From Sphingobacteriaceae bacterium (GTDB lineage: Bacteria; Bacteroidota; Bacteroidia; B-17B0; Aurantibacillaceae), in NCBI GenBank assembly GCA_016715905.1, contig JADJXI010000017.1:372001-436000 (forward strand): DNA of 64,000 nucleotides. The letters run 5' to 3'. Within the stretch, counting starts at the first letter, position 1; every line of letters begins with the position of its first letter. The notes beneath the pieces were generated by a model, which searched no databases, was not told the origin of the DNA, and worked only from the letters and a program-made list of their open reading frames with translations. Below, piece after piece: positions 18,069 through 26,317 of this stretch. A program made the translations under genes and the position numbers.

Positions 18069-20177
18069 ATGATTAGGCTTGTTTTTAGTATAATATTTTT
18101 ACCCTTAATTATTTTTTCGCAAGCAAACATTGATTCGGCTATTTCACAAATTCACAATACTAAGTCCGAAATCGAGCGGGCAAGTCTTTATTTATTTATT
18201 GCCGAAAACAGCGCCGATGATGCAGAGTGGAAAAAATACAATGCTTTGGCACTAAGCGAAAGCGAAAAATTATTAAAAAACAACAGAACACAAAGCATTG
18301 CGATTGTGGCTGATATTTATGCAAAAGCACTTAACAACGAGGGATATATTTTATTACAAGAAAATAAAATATATGAAGCGAATAACATTTTTAAAAATGC
18401 TATTGAAATCAGAAAAGAATATAATATTCATAAAGGACTAGCCGACATCTATTCAAACGCAGGGGCCGCCATGGAGAATCTAGGGAGACTGAATAAGGCA
18501 ATAGATAATTATTTATTAGCCATAAAGGAAGAAGATCGATTTCCGAATCCTGAAGTGAGAGCTGTTATATTAAATAATTTAGCAACCATTTATGATAACC
18601 TTTCAAATTCTAAAAAAGCACTTGAATATTATGAAAAATCTATAAAATGCTACGAAGAAATTAATAATCCGGAAGCGCTGTTTTCAACGTATATTAATCT
18701 AAGCACTTCCTATTACAACTCAAAAAACAACAAGAACGCAATTTATTATATTAGAAAGGCCTTGTTGCTGGCTGATTCAACAAATTTAGAGCATAAAAAA
18801 TTAGACGCTTATGATGCAATTGGGCTGGTTTTTATCAACACAAACAATCCAGACAGCGCATCTGTTTACATTGACAAAACAATTCAATTAGCACTGAGCC
18901 AAAACAATTTTCCAATTTTAGCGTCAGGCTATTATGCTTATGGTTATATGCAACACAAAAAAGGAGATTATAAATTGGCCTCAAACTATTTTAATCGCTC
19001 TTATCAGATTTTTGATTCAATAAATGATTTACAAGGATTGCGCACTACTGTTGAACTCATGAAAGTGAATTGTGATAGCTTAAACGACTATAAAAACAGT
19101 AACAAATATTTACAAAAGCTTTTCGATTTAAAAGAAAATTTATACAAAAGCCAATTAAATAATTCTCTTTTAAATTTAGAACTTCAACTTGATTTTGATA
19201 AAAAAGAGGCAGAATACCTTTTAAAACAAGCGCAACACGAAACGGAGATAAACAATCAAAAATTCATTAAAAACTTTTTAATTGCCGGTTCTGCATTTCT
19301 GCTCATATTATCCATTTTAATTTATATTAACCTAAAAAATTCTCAAAAAGCAAGAAGGCAATTGAGTATTAAAAACAATGAAATACAAAGACAAAAAAAA
19401 TTAGTGGTTGAAAAACAAAACGAAATGATTTCAAGCATAAACTATGCGCAAAGAATTCAATCGGCAATATTAACCGGCGAAGAAGTTTGGAAAAGAATCT
19501 CAAAAAGTTACTTTATTTTTTATCAGCCTAAAGATATTATTAGCGGAGATTTTTATTGGGCCCATGTTTTACAAAATGGAAGAGCTGTGTTTGCAGTTGC
19601 CGATTGTACGGGACACGGAGTGCCTGGTGGATTAATGAGCATGCTGGGGAATAGTTTTTTAAATGAAATTGTTGTTGAAAATAAAATATTTAATGCGGCA
19701 ATTATTTTAAATAAGCTAAGAGAAAAAGTTATAAAATCTCTTGAGCAGAAAGGGATTGGTGATACACATGATGGAATGGATATCGCATTATGTGTTTGGA
19801 ACAAAATGGATAACTCATTGGACTTTGCCGGTGCTAACAACGGTTTATTATTAATGCGAAATGCTAAAGTTCAGGCTTATGCAGGAAATAAAATACCAAT
19901 TGGCACACACATTAACGACCGGGTTCCATTTGTAGGACAAACTATTCAATTACAAAAAGGAGATACGATTTATTTAACGAGTGATGGATTTCCTGATCAG
20001 TTCGGTGGACCCGAAACTAAAAAATACAAAACAAGTCAGCTTAAAACGGTATTAGAAGCCTTGTCAGATATATCAATGGATCAACAACACGAAATACTAA
20101 AACAAGATTTTGCTAACTGGAAGGGCAATCATGAACAAACAGACGATGTTTGTTTAATTGGAATTAAACTGGACTAA
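18069..20177 (+). CDS. TPR protein with C-terminal SpoIIE/PP2C-type serine phosphatase domain
   Basis: 702 residues, a paralogue of the gene at 6991. It has a signal peptide (~1-18), TPR repeats (~70-340), a membrane helix (~402-422), a coiled coil with NYAQRIQSAIL (~457) and a SpoIIE domain (~470-702). Active-site motifs are complete: SGDFYWA, ADCTGHGVPGGL, TSDGFPDQFGG and QTDDVCLIGIKL. The likely role is envelope-signal-dependent dephosphorylation of a cytoplasmic Ser/Thr phosphoprotein; the substrate is not identifiable. It is directly followed (no gap) by a TPR gene with the same front part but no phosphatase domain, so the pair may act together. Confidence 0.9.
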   Translation: MIRLVFSIIFLPLIIFSQANIDSAISQIHNTKSEIERASLYLFIAENSADDAEWKKYNALALSESEKLLKNNRTQSIAIVADIYAKALNNEGYILLQENKIYEANNIFKNAIEIRKEYNIHKGLADIYSNAGAAMENLGRLNKAIDNYLLAIKEEDRFPNPEVRAVILNNLATIYDNLSNSKKALEYYEKSIKCYEEINNPEALFSTYINLSTSYYNSKNNKNAIYYIRKALLLADSTNLEHKKLDAYDAIGLVFINTNNPDSASVYIDKTIQLALSQNNFPILASGYYAYGYMQHKKGDYKLASNYFNRSYQIFDSINDLQGLRTTVELMKVNCDSLNDYKNSNKYLQKLFDLKENLYKSQLNNSLLNLELQLDFDKKEAEYLLKQAQHETEINNQKFIKNFLIAGSAFLLILSILIYINLKNSQKARRQLSIKNNEIQRQKKLVVEKQNEMISSINYAQRIQSAILTGEEVWKRISKSYFIFYQPKDIISGDFYWAHVLQNGRAVFAVADCTGHGVPGGLMSMLGNSFLNEIVVENKIFNAAIILNKLREKVIKSLEQKGIGDTHDGMDIALCVWNKMDNSLDFAGANNGLLLMRNAKVQAYAGNKIPIGTHINDRVPFVGQTIQLQKGDTIYLTSDGFPDQFGGPETKKYKTSQLKTVLEALSDISMDQQHEILKQDFANWKGNHEQTDDVCLIGIKLD

Positions 20178-21674
20178 ATGAAGAAACTATTATTTTTTAT
20201 TTTAATATTAATAAATTGTCTTGCTGTAAATTCAATTAACATTGATTCTTTAAAAAAAGTTCTATCCATTATAAAAAATGATTCTATAAAGTGTGAGACA
20301 TTGTATCAATTGTCCATGAACGCTTCTGAAGCTGAATGGCCGGAATTTAATAGTCAAATGTATTCCTTGGCATCTGAAAAAATAAAAGATGCAAAAACCG
20401 ACAAACAAAAAAAGTATTATTATAAATTTTTAGGTGAAGCCGAAAATAATTTTGGTTTTCTGAAAGAAAATGAAGGCAAAGCCAACGACGCATTAGCTCA
20501 CTATCTTAAAAGTCACAAATATCATAAGCAAGCTGACGAAAAATTTTTAGAGTCCTCGGCCCTAAGAAATGCGGGAAGCATGTATTATAATTTGGGTTAT
20601 GTAGAGAAAGGTTTAATCTATTATCACGCAGCATTAAAAATAAGAGAGGGTTTCGGCGAAAGTGGAGAGTTAGCTAACATTTATAATGACGTAGGAATAA
20701 TTTATGAAGGTCAGCACGATATTAAAAGAGCCTTGGAGTTTTATACGAAGGCACTATCCCTTTATAAAAAAATGAAGAACAGAGTGGGCGAGGCCAGAAG
20801 TTTAAATAATATTGGTTTATTGAATTACAGAAATGACTTAACCGATAAAAGCGTGTCATTTTTTGAAGAGGCATTAAAAATTCAGGAAGAAATTAATGAT
20901 TTAAAGGGTCAGTCTTCAACCATTAATAATTTGGGTGGAGTATATTATTCTAAAAAGCAATATACGGAAGCTCTAAAATATTTTCTAAAAAGTTTTGATT
21001 TAAAAAAACAAGTGAATGACATAGTAGGTTCTAATAATGCCCTACAAAACATTGGGCAAATCTATTTAGTAACCGGTAAAACGGAAGACGCATTAAAAAC
21101 AGCAAACTTATTATTTAAAAAAGCCCAAGAAATAAAATATCCCGAACAAATTAAAAACGCATCTAAATTACTTGGAAGTATATATGAGAAACAAAACAAG
21201 GGAATGGAGGCACTAAAAATGTATAAACTGTATTTTAATTTGAGAGACAGCTTACAAAGCTTGTCAACTCAAAAAGCAGCCATGCAGGCTGCCGTAAAAT
21301 TTGAATACGAAAAAAAGGCAGCAGCAGATAGCGTCGCTTATGTAAACGCCACCAAAATAAAAAATGCAGAATTAAATAAACAAAAAGCAGAAATTCAAGT
21401 AAAGAAAAACCAACAAAAGGCTCTGTTTATCGGGTTGCTTTTAGTTGTGGTTTTTTCAATAATTATTTTTAACCGTCTTTTAATTATTAAAAAGCAAAAG
21501 GGAATAATTGAATCAAAGGAAAAAGAAGCGCAACACCAAAAAACAATAGTTGAAGAAAAACAAAAGGAAATTTTAGCAAGCATTCATTACGCACAACGAA
21601 TACAAAAAGCGCAACTGCCCAACGATAAACAATTAATTTCTCTCATGAATATATCAAAGCAAACTAAGAATTGA
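20178..21674 (+). CDS. TPR protein ending at the SpoIIE linker (phosphatase domain absent)
   Basis: 498 residues. It has a signal peptide, TPR repeats (~90-370; for example ALEFYTKALSLYKKMKN), a membrane helix (~413-437) and a coiled coil leading to HYAQRIQKAQLPNDK (~469-484). In its neighbour this linker opens the SpoIIE domain; here the protein ends 14 residues later (tail ISLMNISKQTKN). The stop overlaps by 11 bases the 3' end of a broken rfaE2 copy on the other strand. Either the phosphatase domain was lost in a rearrangement, or this is a naturally short class that signals through its coiled coil. The frame is intact, so it may still be expressed. It starts immediately after the preceding phosphatase stop. 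Confidence 0.82.
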   Translation: MKKLLFFILILINCLAVNSINIDSLKKVLSIIKNDSIKCETLYQLSMNASEAEWPEFNSQMYSLASEKIKDAKTDKQKKYYYKFLGEAENNFGFLKENEGKANDALAHYLKSHKYHKQADEKFLESSALRNAGSMYYNLGYVEKGLIYYHAALKIREGFGESGELANIYNDVGIIYEGQHDIKRALEFYTKALSLYKKMKNRVGEARSLNNIGLLNYRNDLTDKSVSFFEEALKIQEEINDLKGQSSTINNLGGVYYSKKQYTEALKYFLKSFDLKKQVNDIVGSNNALQNIGQIYLVTGKTEDALKTANLLFKKAQEIKYPEQIKNASKLLGSIYEKQNKGMEALKMYKLYFNLRDSLQSLSTQKAAMQAAVKFEYEKKAAADSVAYVNATKIKNAELNKQKAEIQVKKNQQKALFIGLLLVVVFSIIIFNRLLIIKKQKGIIESKEKEAQHQKTIVEEKQKEILASIHYAQRIQKAQLPNDKQLISLMNISKQTKN

Positions 21675-21873
21675 TTTTTTTGAGCAAGGCTGTTGTAGAA
21701 AAATTTGGGACTAAGGGAATAATTACAGTTTTTCCGCCATAAGATTTTACTTCATTATATCCAATCACGTTTTCTGCTTTATAGTCTCCGCCCTTAACCA
21801 AAAAGTCTGGCTTGATTTTTTTAATTAATTCAATAGGCGCGTCCTCATCAAACAAAATTTTTTTATCCAAAAA
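21664..21873 (-). pseudogene. C-terminal fragment of an rfaE2-like adenylyltransferase
   Basis: This 69-codon remnant aligns with residues 95-163 of the intact RfaE2 encoded at 23538-24029, with about 40 of 69 residues identical by eye (shared LVKGGDY, GGxTVIIPLV and STT). The N-terminal half with the HxGH nucleotide-binding motif is missing, and upstream codons lose all similarity before a stop at 21898-21900. It cannot be a working enzyme. The divergence shows it is not a recent copy of the neighbour: it is either an old duplicate or the remnant of a different, displaced rfaE2. It sits between two related TPR genes in the same position that the intact gene takes after the second one. Confidence 0.8.
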
Positions 21874-21904
21874 CGAATAAAATTTAATTTGGTATATTTA
21901 CTTT

Positions 21905-23533
21905 ATGACGAAAAGAGATCTTCAAATGTATTTATCAATTTTTTTCTTGTTTTTATTTAATTATTCTCTTAATTCACAAAACATAGATTCGTTAACTAAT
22001 TTGTTTTACACTGTTAATCATGACTCCATTCGAGTTCGTTTATTGTTGAATATAACAGAACATCTGATTTATCAGAACCCAGATTCCGCTGAACGAACTT
22101 TAATGATTGGCGCTCAAATTTGTGAAAAAGAATCAAATAAGAATAATTCAAATCTACAAGTGAAAAATGTTTTTAAAAAGTACACCGGGAACCTACTTAT
22201 TTCTTTAGGCTATGTTAGCATGTATAAGGGCGAAATTGATGAGGCCTTTAAGAGGACAAATGAAGGATTAGGGGTGCTTTCTAAATTAAATGACGATCAA
22301 GGAATTGGCGTGGCATACTCTAACAAAGCTCAGTTGTTTCAAATGATCGGCAAAGCAGACAGCACAAATTATTATTTAAAAAAAGCCATTTTGCTTTTCA
22401 AGAAGATAAATAGTAATTATTATCTGACAGTATCATATAATATTTTGGCAGTAACATATGATTATCAAGGCAACTATGCTAAGGCGTTAGAAATTTACTT
22501 TGAGGCTTTAAGATACAGTGAAAAATCAAATAATTTAAGGCTTCTTGCAGGGGTAACACACAATATTGGTGCGGTTTATGAAGCTCTGAATGATCTTGAA
22601 AGAGCAGAGGAGTATTATCAGCGCGCTTTGACTAATAGAATAAAGTTTAACGACCAATTTGGGCTTGGTGAAAGCTACATAGCTCTTGGTAAGGTTATGA
22701 AAAAAAAATCTGACTATGATAAAGCATTTAGCTATTATAATAAAGCGTTGGAAATCCAAAAAAAAATTAATGATCTTCCAAACTTAGCGGTTACATATAA
22801 TAACCTAGGACAACTAAATAGATTAATCGGAAACAAACTAAAGGCGTTAGAGTATTACCACAAGAGTATGGATATTCAATTAAAGATTCAGGACAAGAAC
22901 GGACTAACTTTCTCTTATAGCAATATTGGAGGTTTATATAAAGAACAAAAGGAGTTTGATAAGGCCATTACATACACAATTAAATCTCTTGAAATAGCTA
23001 AGGAACTTGGATATCCTGAAAATATAAGAAATTCTGCCCAGTTGTTGTCTGATTTATATGAATTCAAAGGCAATTCCAAAAAGGCTTTTGAATATTTTAA
23101 AATTTACATAAAGATGCGTGATAGTCTAAGTAATATTGATGTTCAAAAATCAAGCATTCAACAACAAGAAAAACTTATTTATGAAAAAAAACAGGCCATA
23201 GCACAAGAAAAGTATGCTTCCGATCTATTACTTCAAACGGAAAAGTCTATGGCTGAAAAAAAACGACAAAATATTATCATAGGTTCAGTTTGCACTGTAC
23301 TTATACTTGTGATGTTTTTTTCTGTATTGCTTTTCAAAAGGTATAAAACAAGCCAGAGACAACGTAAGATTATAGAGCTCCAAAAATCTGAAGTGGAAAA
23401 GCAAAAACATTTGGTTGAAGTGAAACAAAATGAAATACTAGATTCAATTCATTATGCGCGGCGAATTCAAATGGCGCAAATCCCTTCGGAAAAAAGGGTT
23501 TTTTTCATGTTCAAAAAAACAAATACAAGTTAA
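21905..23533 (+). CDS. TPR protein ending at the SpoIIE linker (phosphatase domain absent), second copy
   Basis: 542 residues with the same plan as the gene at 20178: signal peptide (~1-25), a longer TPR array (~95-400; for example ALEIQKKINDLPNLAVTYNNLG), a membrane helix (~457-478), a coiled coil and HYARRIQMAQIPSEK (~516-530). It then ends with a short tail (RVFFMFKKTNTS) with no SpoIIE domain. It stops 4 bases before the tail of the intact rfaE2 on the opposite strand. The sequence differs clearly from the first copy, so these are old paralogues. It may be a non-catalytic partner of the phosphatases or a truncated relic. ATG at 21905 lies 31 bases from the rfaE2 fragment. Confidence 0.82.
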   Translation: MTKRDLQMYLSIFFLFLFNYSLNSQNIDSLTNLFYTVNHDSIRVRLLLNITEHLIYQNPDSAERTLMIGAQICEKESNKNNSNLQVKNVFKKYTGNLLISLGYVSMYKGEIDEAFKRTNEGLGVLSKLNDDQGIGVAYSNKAQLFQMIGKADSTNYYLKKAILLFKKINSNYYLTVSYNILAVTYDYQGNYAKALEIYFEALRYSEKSNNLRLLAGVTHNIGAVYEALNDLERAEEYYQRALTNRIKFNDQFGLGESYIALGKVMKKKSDYDKAFSYYNKALEIQKKINDLPNLAVTYNNLGQLNRLIGNKLKALEYYHKSMDIQLKIQDKNGLTFSYSNIGGLYKEQKEFDKAITYTIKSLEIAKELGYPENIRNSAQLLSDLYEFKGNSKKAFEYFKIYIKMRDSLSNIDVQKSSIQQQEKLIYEKKQAIAQEKYASDLLLQTEKSMAEKKRQNIIIGSVCTVLILVMFFSVLLFKRYKTSQRQRKIIELQKSEVEKQKHLVEVKQNEILDSIHYARRIQMAQIPSEKRVFFMFKKTNTS

Positions 23534-23537
23534 AAGA

Positions 23538-24029
23538 TTATTTTTTCATTTTCTCAATGGTAGAAGTTGTTGAATAACCTTCCACTAGAGGAATGATCAC
23601 CGTTTCACCACCAAAACTTTTAACTTCCGAATAGCCAACTACAATTTCTTTCTCGTAATCACCGCCTTTCACAAGAACATTCGGTCTTAATGTTTTGATT
23701 AATTCCAGGGGCGTATCTTCGTTAAACAACACTATGTAATCAACAAACTCCAATGAGGCCAAAACACATGCTCTCGCATTTTGATCATTTACCGGTCTGT
23801 TTTCTCCTTTACCTTGCTTTTTCACAGATTCGTCAGTATTCAATCCTAAAACTAAAATATCTCCCAAATCCCGCGCCTTTGCCAAAAGTGTTACATGCCC
23901 TTTGTGCAAAATATCAAAACAACCATTGGTAAAAACAATTTTTTTACCTTTTAATCGAAGTCCGTTTATAATTCTTACCGCATTATCCAGGTCTTGAATT
24001 TTAGTTTTTAAACGTTTATTGAACGACAT
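23538..24029 (-). CDS. rfaE2: D-glycero-beta-D-manno-heptose 1-phosphate adenylyltransferase
   Basis: 163 residues, matching the stand-alone nucleotidyltransferase half of HldE. It transfers AMP to heptose 1-phosphate to give ADP-heptose for LPS core synthesis. The cytidylyltransferase-like signature FTNGCFDILHKGHV (HxGH) is intact, followed by LGLNTDESVKKQGKGENRPV and the C-terminal LVKGGDY and GGETVIIPLVEGYSTT. The other heptose genes (gmhA, rfaE1, gmhB, hldD) are not in the window. Its start overlaps the stop of the preceding flippase-like gene by 14 bases, so it lies in an operon panD-membrane protein-rfaE2. Confidence 0.93.
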   Translation of the reverse strand: MSFNKRLKTKIQDLDNAVRIINGLRLKGKKIVFTNGCFDILHKGHVTLLAKARDLGDILVLGLNTDESVKKQGKGENRPVNDQNARACVLASLEFVDYIVLFNEDTPLELIKTLRPNVLVKGGDYEKEIVVGYSEVKSFGGETVIIPLVEGYSTTSTIEKMKK

Positions 24030-25032
24030 CTTTATTTTTGTTATATAAAGGTAAAATTAATAAACTTAGAATTCCTAACACCAAAATTAATACGAATTGA
24101 CCGGTCCACGAAAGCCAAGGTAAGGCAAACGCAGGCGCGTCTTCTACGCCGTAGGTTCCGGAAAGTATGGTATACAAAATAAAGGGATATGCTCCTAATC
24201 CTCCCGGCGCAAAAATTACACCCAGCGTTCCAAATAATAAAAGCGATAAACATTCTTTTTGCCCGAGGTGAGAAGTGCCGTCAATCGCAAAAAAACAAAA
24301 GTAAAGCGAATAAAAATAACTGGCCCAAATGAGTAAACTCAAAATAATAAATTGAATTGGGTTTTTAGTTTTACGTACGGAGCTCAATCCGTTTAGCATA
24401 CCTAAAATTACTTTGCCAAATTTTCCTTTCAACTTAGCTGCAATTTTTTTTCGAAATAAAAAGAAAACAGCCACAAGCCCAATTCCAAAAAATAAAATTA
24501 AGCCTAATAAAATGGGCTTATTCATTAGCCCGGAAAACGATGAAGATATTTTATCAAAAATTAGTTCATTGGCTAAACCTATTAACTCATTAAACTGAAC
24601 AAATAGGGTGACTACAAAAATGATAATGAAAATGAAAAAATCTACAATTCGCTCAGTAATAACCGTACCCAAGGCCACTTCAAAAGGCACCTTATCATAT
24701 TTTGCAGCCAACGTACAGCGTGTAATTTCTCCCATGCGGGGAATGCCGTAATTAGCAAAATAACCCACCATAACATGGCAATTAGCATTTAGTAATTTGG
24801 TTTTATATCCTAAAGGCTCCAATAAATAATTCCACCGATAAGCTCTTAAAAAATGACTAAAAAAAGCAATCAAGAGAGAAACAAAAACCCAAAAGTAATT
24901 AGCCTCTGAAAATGCTTTAAGGATATTGTCTTTTTCAGGAGCAACTTGCCTTAACGAAAGCCAAATCAATAAAACTCCTATTGAAAGCAGAATAATAAAT
25001 TGTATAACCGACTTGGTTTTACTGCCCTGCAC
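24016..25032 (-). CDS. Lysylphosphatidylglycerol synthase/flippase-like membrane protein
   Basis: 338 residues with 7-8 membrane helices. Features of the UPF0104/LPG_synthase_TM family are visible: FLRAYRWNYLLEPLGY in the first loop, VMVGYFANYGIPRMGEITRC, and FGTLGVIFAPGGLGAYPFIL near the C-terminus. Family members flip or modify lipids; the soluble acyl/aminoacyl transferase domain of MprF is not present, so a bare lipid-flippase-like role is likelier than lysyl transfer. It starts with GTG immediately after the panD stop and overlaps rfaE2 downstream. The neighbouring heptose gene hints at an envelope role. Confidence 0.85.
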   Translation of the reverse strand: MQGSKTKSVIQFIILLSIGVLLIWLSLRQVAPEKDNILKAFSEANYFWVFVSLLIAFFSHFLRAYRWNYLLEPLGYKTKLLNANCHVMVGYFANYGIPRMGEITRCTLAAKYDKVPFEVALGTVITERIVDFFIFIIIFVVTLFVQFNELIGLANELIFDKISSSFSGLMNKPILLGLILFFGIGLVAVFFLFRKKIAAKLKGKFGKVILGMLNGLSSVRKTKNPIQFIILSLLIWASYFYSLYFCFFAIDGTSHLGQKECLSLLLFGTLGVIFAPGGLGAYPFILYTILSGTYGVEDAPAFALPWLSWTGQFVLILVLGILSLLILPLYNKNKDVVQ

Positions 25033-25383
25033 TTATTTTAATTTATTGGTAGTTACATCCGGAAAAACAACCCAGGGCTTAAAAGTTTTAGCTTTTTCAA
25101 AAGCCATGTTTGCATAAGAAATAACAATAACAACATGCCCAGGTTTAACTTTTAACGCCGCGGGTCCATTCATGCAAATTACACCACTTCCTCTTTCCCC
25201 CTTTAGTACATAAGTTACTAAGCGCTCACCGTTATTTTTGTCTAATACATGAACCATTTCATTTTCAATCAAGTTAACTGCGTCCATTAAATCTTCGTCA
25301 ATCGTAATACTTCCAATGTAATCTAACTCAGCCTGAGTTACGGTTACACCATGAAGTTTAGATTTCATTACTTGAATTTCCAT
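25033..25383 (-). CDS. panD: Aspartate 1-decarboxylase precursor
   Basis: 116 residues. PanD makes beta-alanine from aspartate for pantothenate and CoA synthesis; the proenzyme cleaves itself between Gly24 and Ser25 (seen here in DYIGSITID) to form the pyruvoyl cofactor. Other family motifs are MKSKLHGVTVTQAEL, NNGERLVTYVLKGERGSGVICMNGPAA and VIVISYA. panC, often adjacent in this phylum, is missing here. ATG at 25383 is 7 bases from a perfect -7 promoter box, so its mRNA is probably nearly leaderless. Confidence 0.96.
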   Translation of the reverse strand: MEIQVMKSKLHGVTVTQAELDYIGSITIDEDLMDAVNLIENEMVHVLDKNNGERLVTYVLKGERGSGVICMNGPAALKVKPGHVVIVISYANMAFEKAKTFKPWVVFPDVTTNKLK

Positions 25384-25390
25384 AGCGGGG

Positions 25391-25398
25391 CAAATTTA
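25391..25398 (-). promoter_or_regulatory. -7 promoter box for panD
   Basis: Minus strand TAAATTTG, a full match to TAnnTTTG, 7 bases before the panD ATG. No TTG lies at ideal -33 spacing. It would drive the panD-flippase-rfaE2 operon. Confidence 0.5.
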
Positions 25399-25493
25399 GC
25401 CTTTTTTATTGTTACTTACGAGTACAAATGCCGTTAAAAATAAATAACTTTAGGCAATTTTAAACCAAATTTTACGTTATTTATATACTCCTG

Positions 25494-26258
25494 ATTAGGT
25501 ACAATTTCATACTCTTTTTTATCCTGATTTATTCCGGTTGCTTTTCGCAGCAAGGCGAAGGTTATGGAGTTAATTTGCCCAAATTTTATAAATCTAAATT
25601 ACATTTTGGTTTTACCATTGCGGGTAATAGTACCGATTTCCGACTTAATCCCGTTCCTACTTCACAATTTCCGGATACGGTACTCATCAGTAATAAAGAT
25701 ACTACGCGTTTAAAAGTAATAACTGTTTTTTCTGATCCGGCACCGGGTTTTGCTATTGGCTTAGTTAGCGATTTTCGCTTGCACGAATATATTCGGCTGC
25801 GATTTACACCCAGCATAAGTTTTGGCTCTCGTAAAATTGAATATACTCTGGCTAACAAAACCCGCGATACGATCCGTAAATATCAAAAAACTGTAGAATC
25901 CACTTTTTTAATTTTCCCGCTGGAAGTAAAAGTTCAATCTAAACGATTAGATAATTTTAGCGCGTATGCAATTGGCGGCGGAGGATATATGCTCGATTTA
26001 AATGCGAAAAAGAAAACGGCCGGAACTACAGGCGGGGCTAATCAGTTAGATAATAATGTAAAACTAAAAAGAGATGACTTTTTTTATAGCGCTGGCGCTG
26101 GCGTTGATTTTTATCTGGAATATTTTAAATTAGGACTTGAAATTAAATTACTCATTGGGACTAAAAACTTACTGAGGCCCGAAAACAGCGTTTTTTCAAA
26201 TAGTCTGGAAAAAGTACGCTCTCGCATGGTAGCTTTTACCATAACTTTTGAGGGTTAA
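25494..26258 (+). CDS. porT: PorT-like outer membrane beta-barrel protein, start codon not canonical
   Basis: PorT is a beta-barrel needed for type IX secretion. The mature start NLPKFYKSKLHFGFTIAGNSTDFRL matches the family, followed by amphipathic strands with aromatic ends (GFAIGLVSDFRLHEYIRLRFTPSISFG) and a C-terminal VAFTITFEG. The only usual start codon in frame is a TTG at 25575, which would remove the signal peptide. The open frame continues upstream and encodes RYNFILFFILIYSGCFSQ, an evident signal peptide, preceded by ATT (25494-25496) and then CTG. An ATT start, or a base error for ATG, is the simplest reading. It fits with the two T9SS cargo proteins in the window. Confidence 0.78.
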   Translation: MRYNFILFFILIYSGCFSQQGEGYGVNLPKFYKSKLHFGFTIAGNSTDFRLNPVPTSQFPDTVLISNKDTTRLKVITVFSDPAPGFAIGLVSDFRLHEYIRLRFTPSISFGSRKIEYTLANKTRDTIRKYQKTVESTFLIFPLEVKVQSKRLDNFSAYAIGGGGYMLDLNAKKKTAGTTGGANQLDNNVKLKRDDFFYSAGAGVDFYLEYFKLGLEIKLLIGTKNLLRPENSVFSNSLEKVRSRMVAFTITFEG

Positions 26259-26317
26259 AAACCAAAGAGATTATTTTGTAAATTCAAACCATTGAAGAAT
26301 AAAAATCTTCCGCCCGT

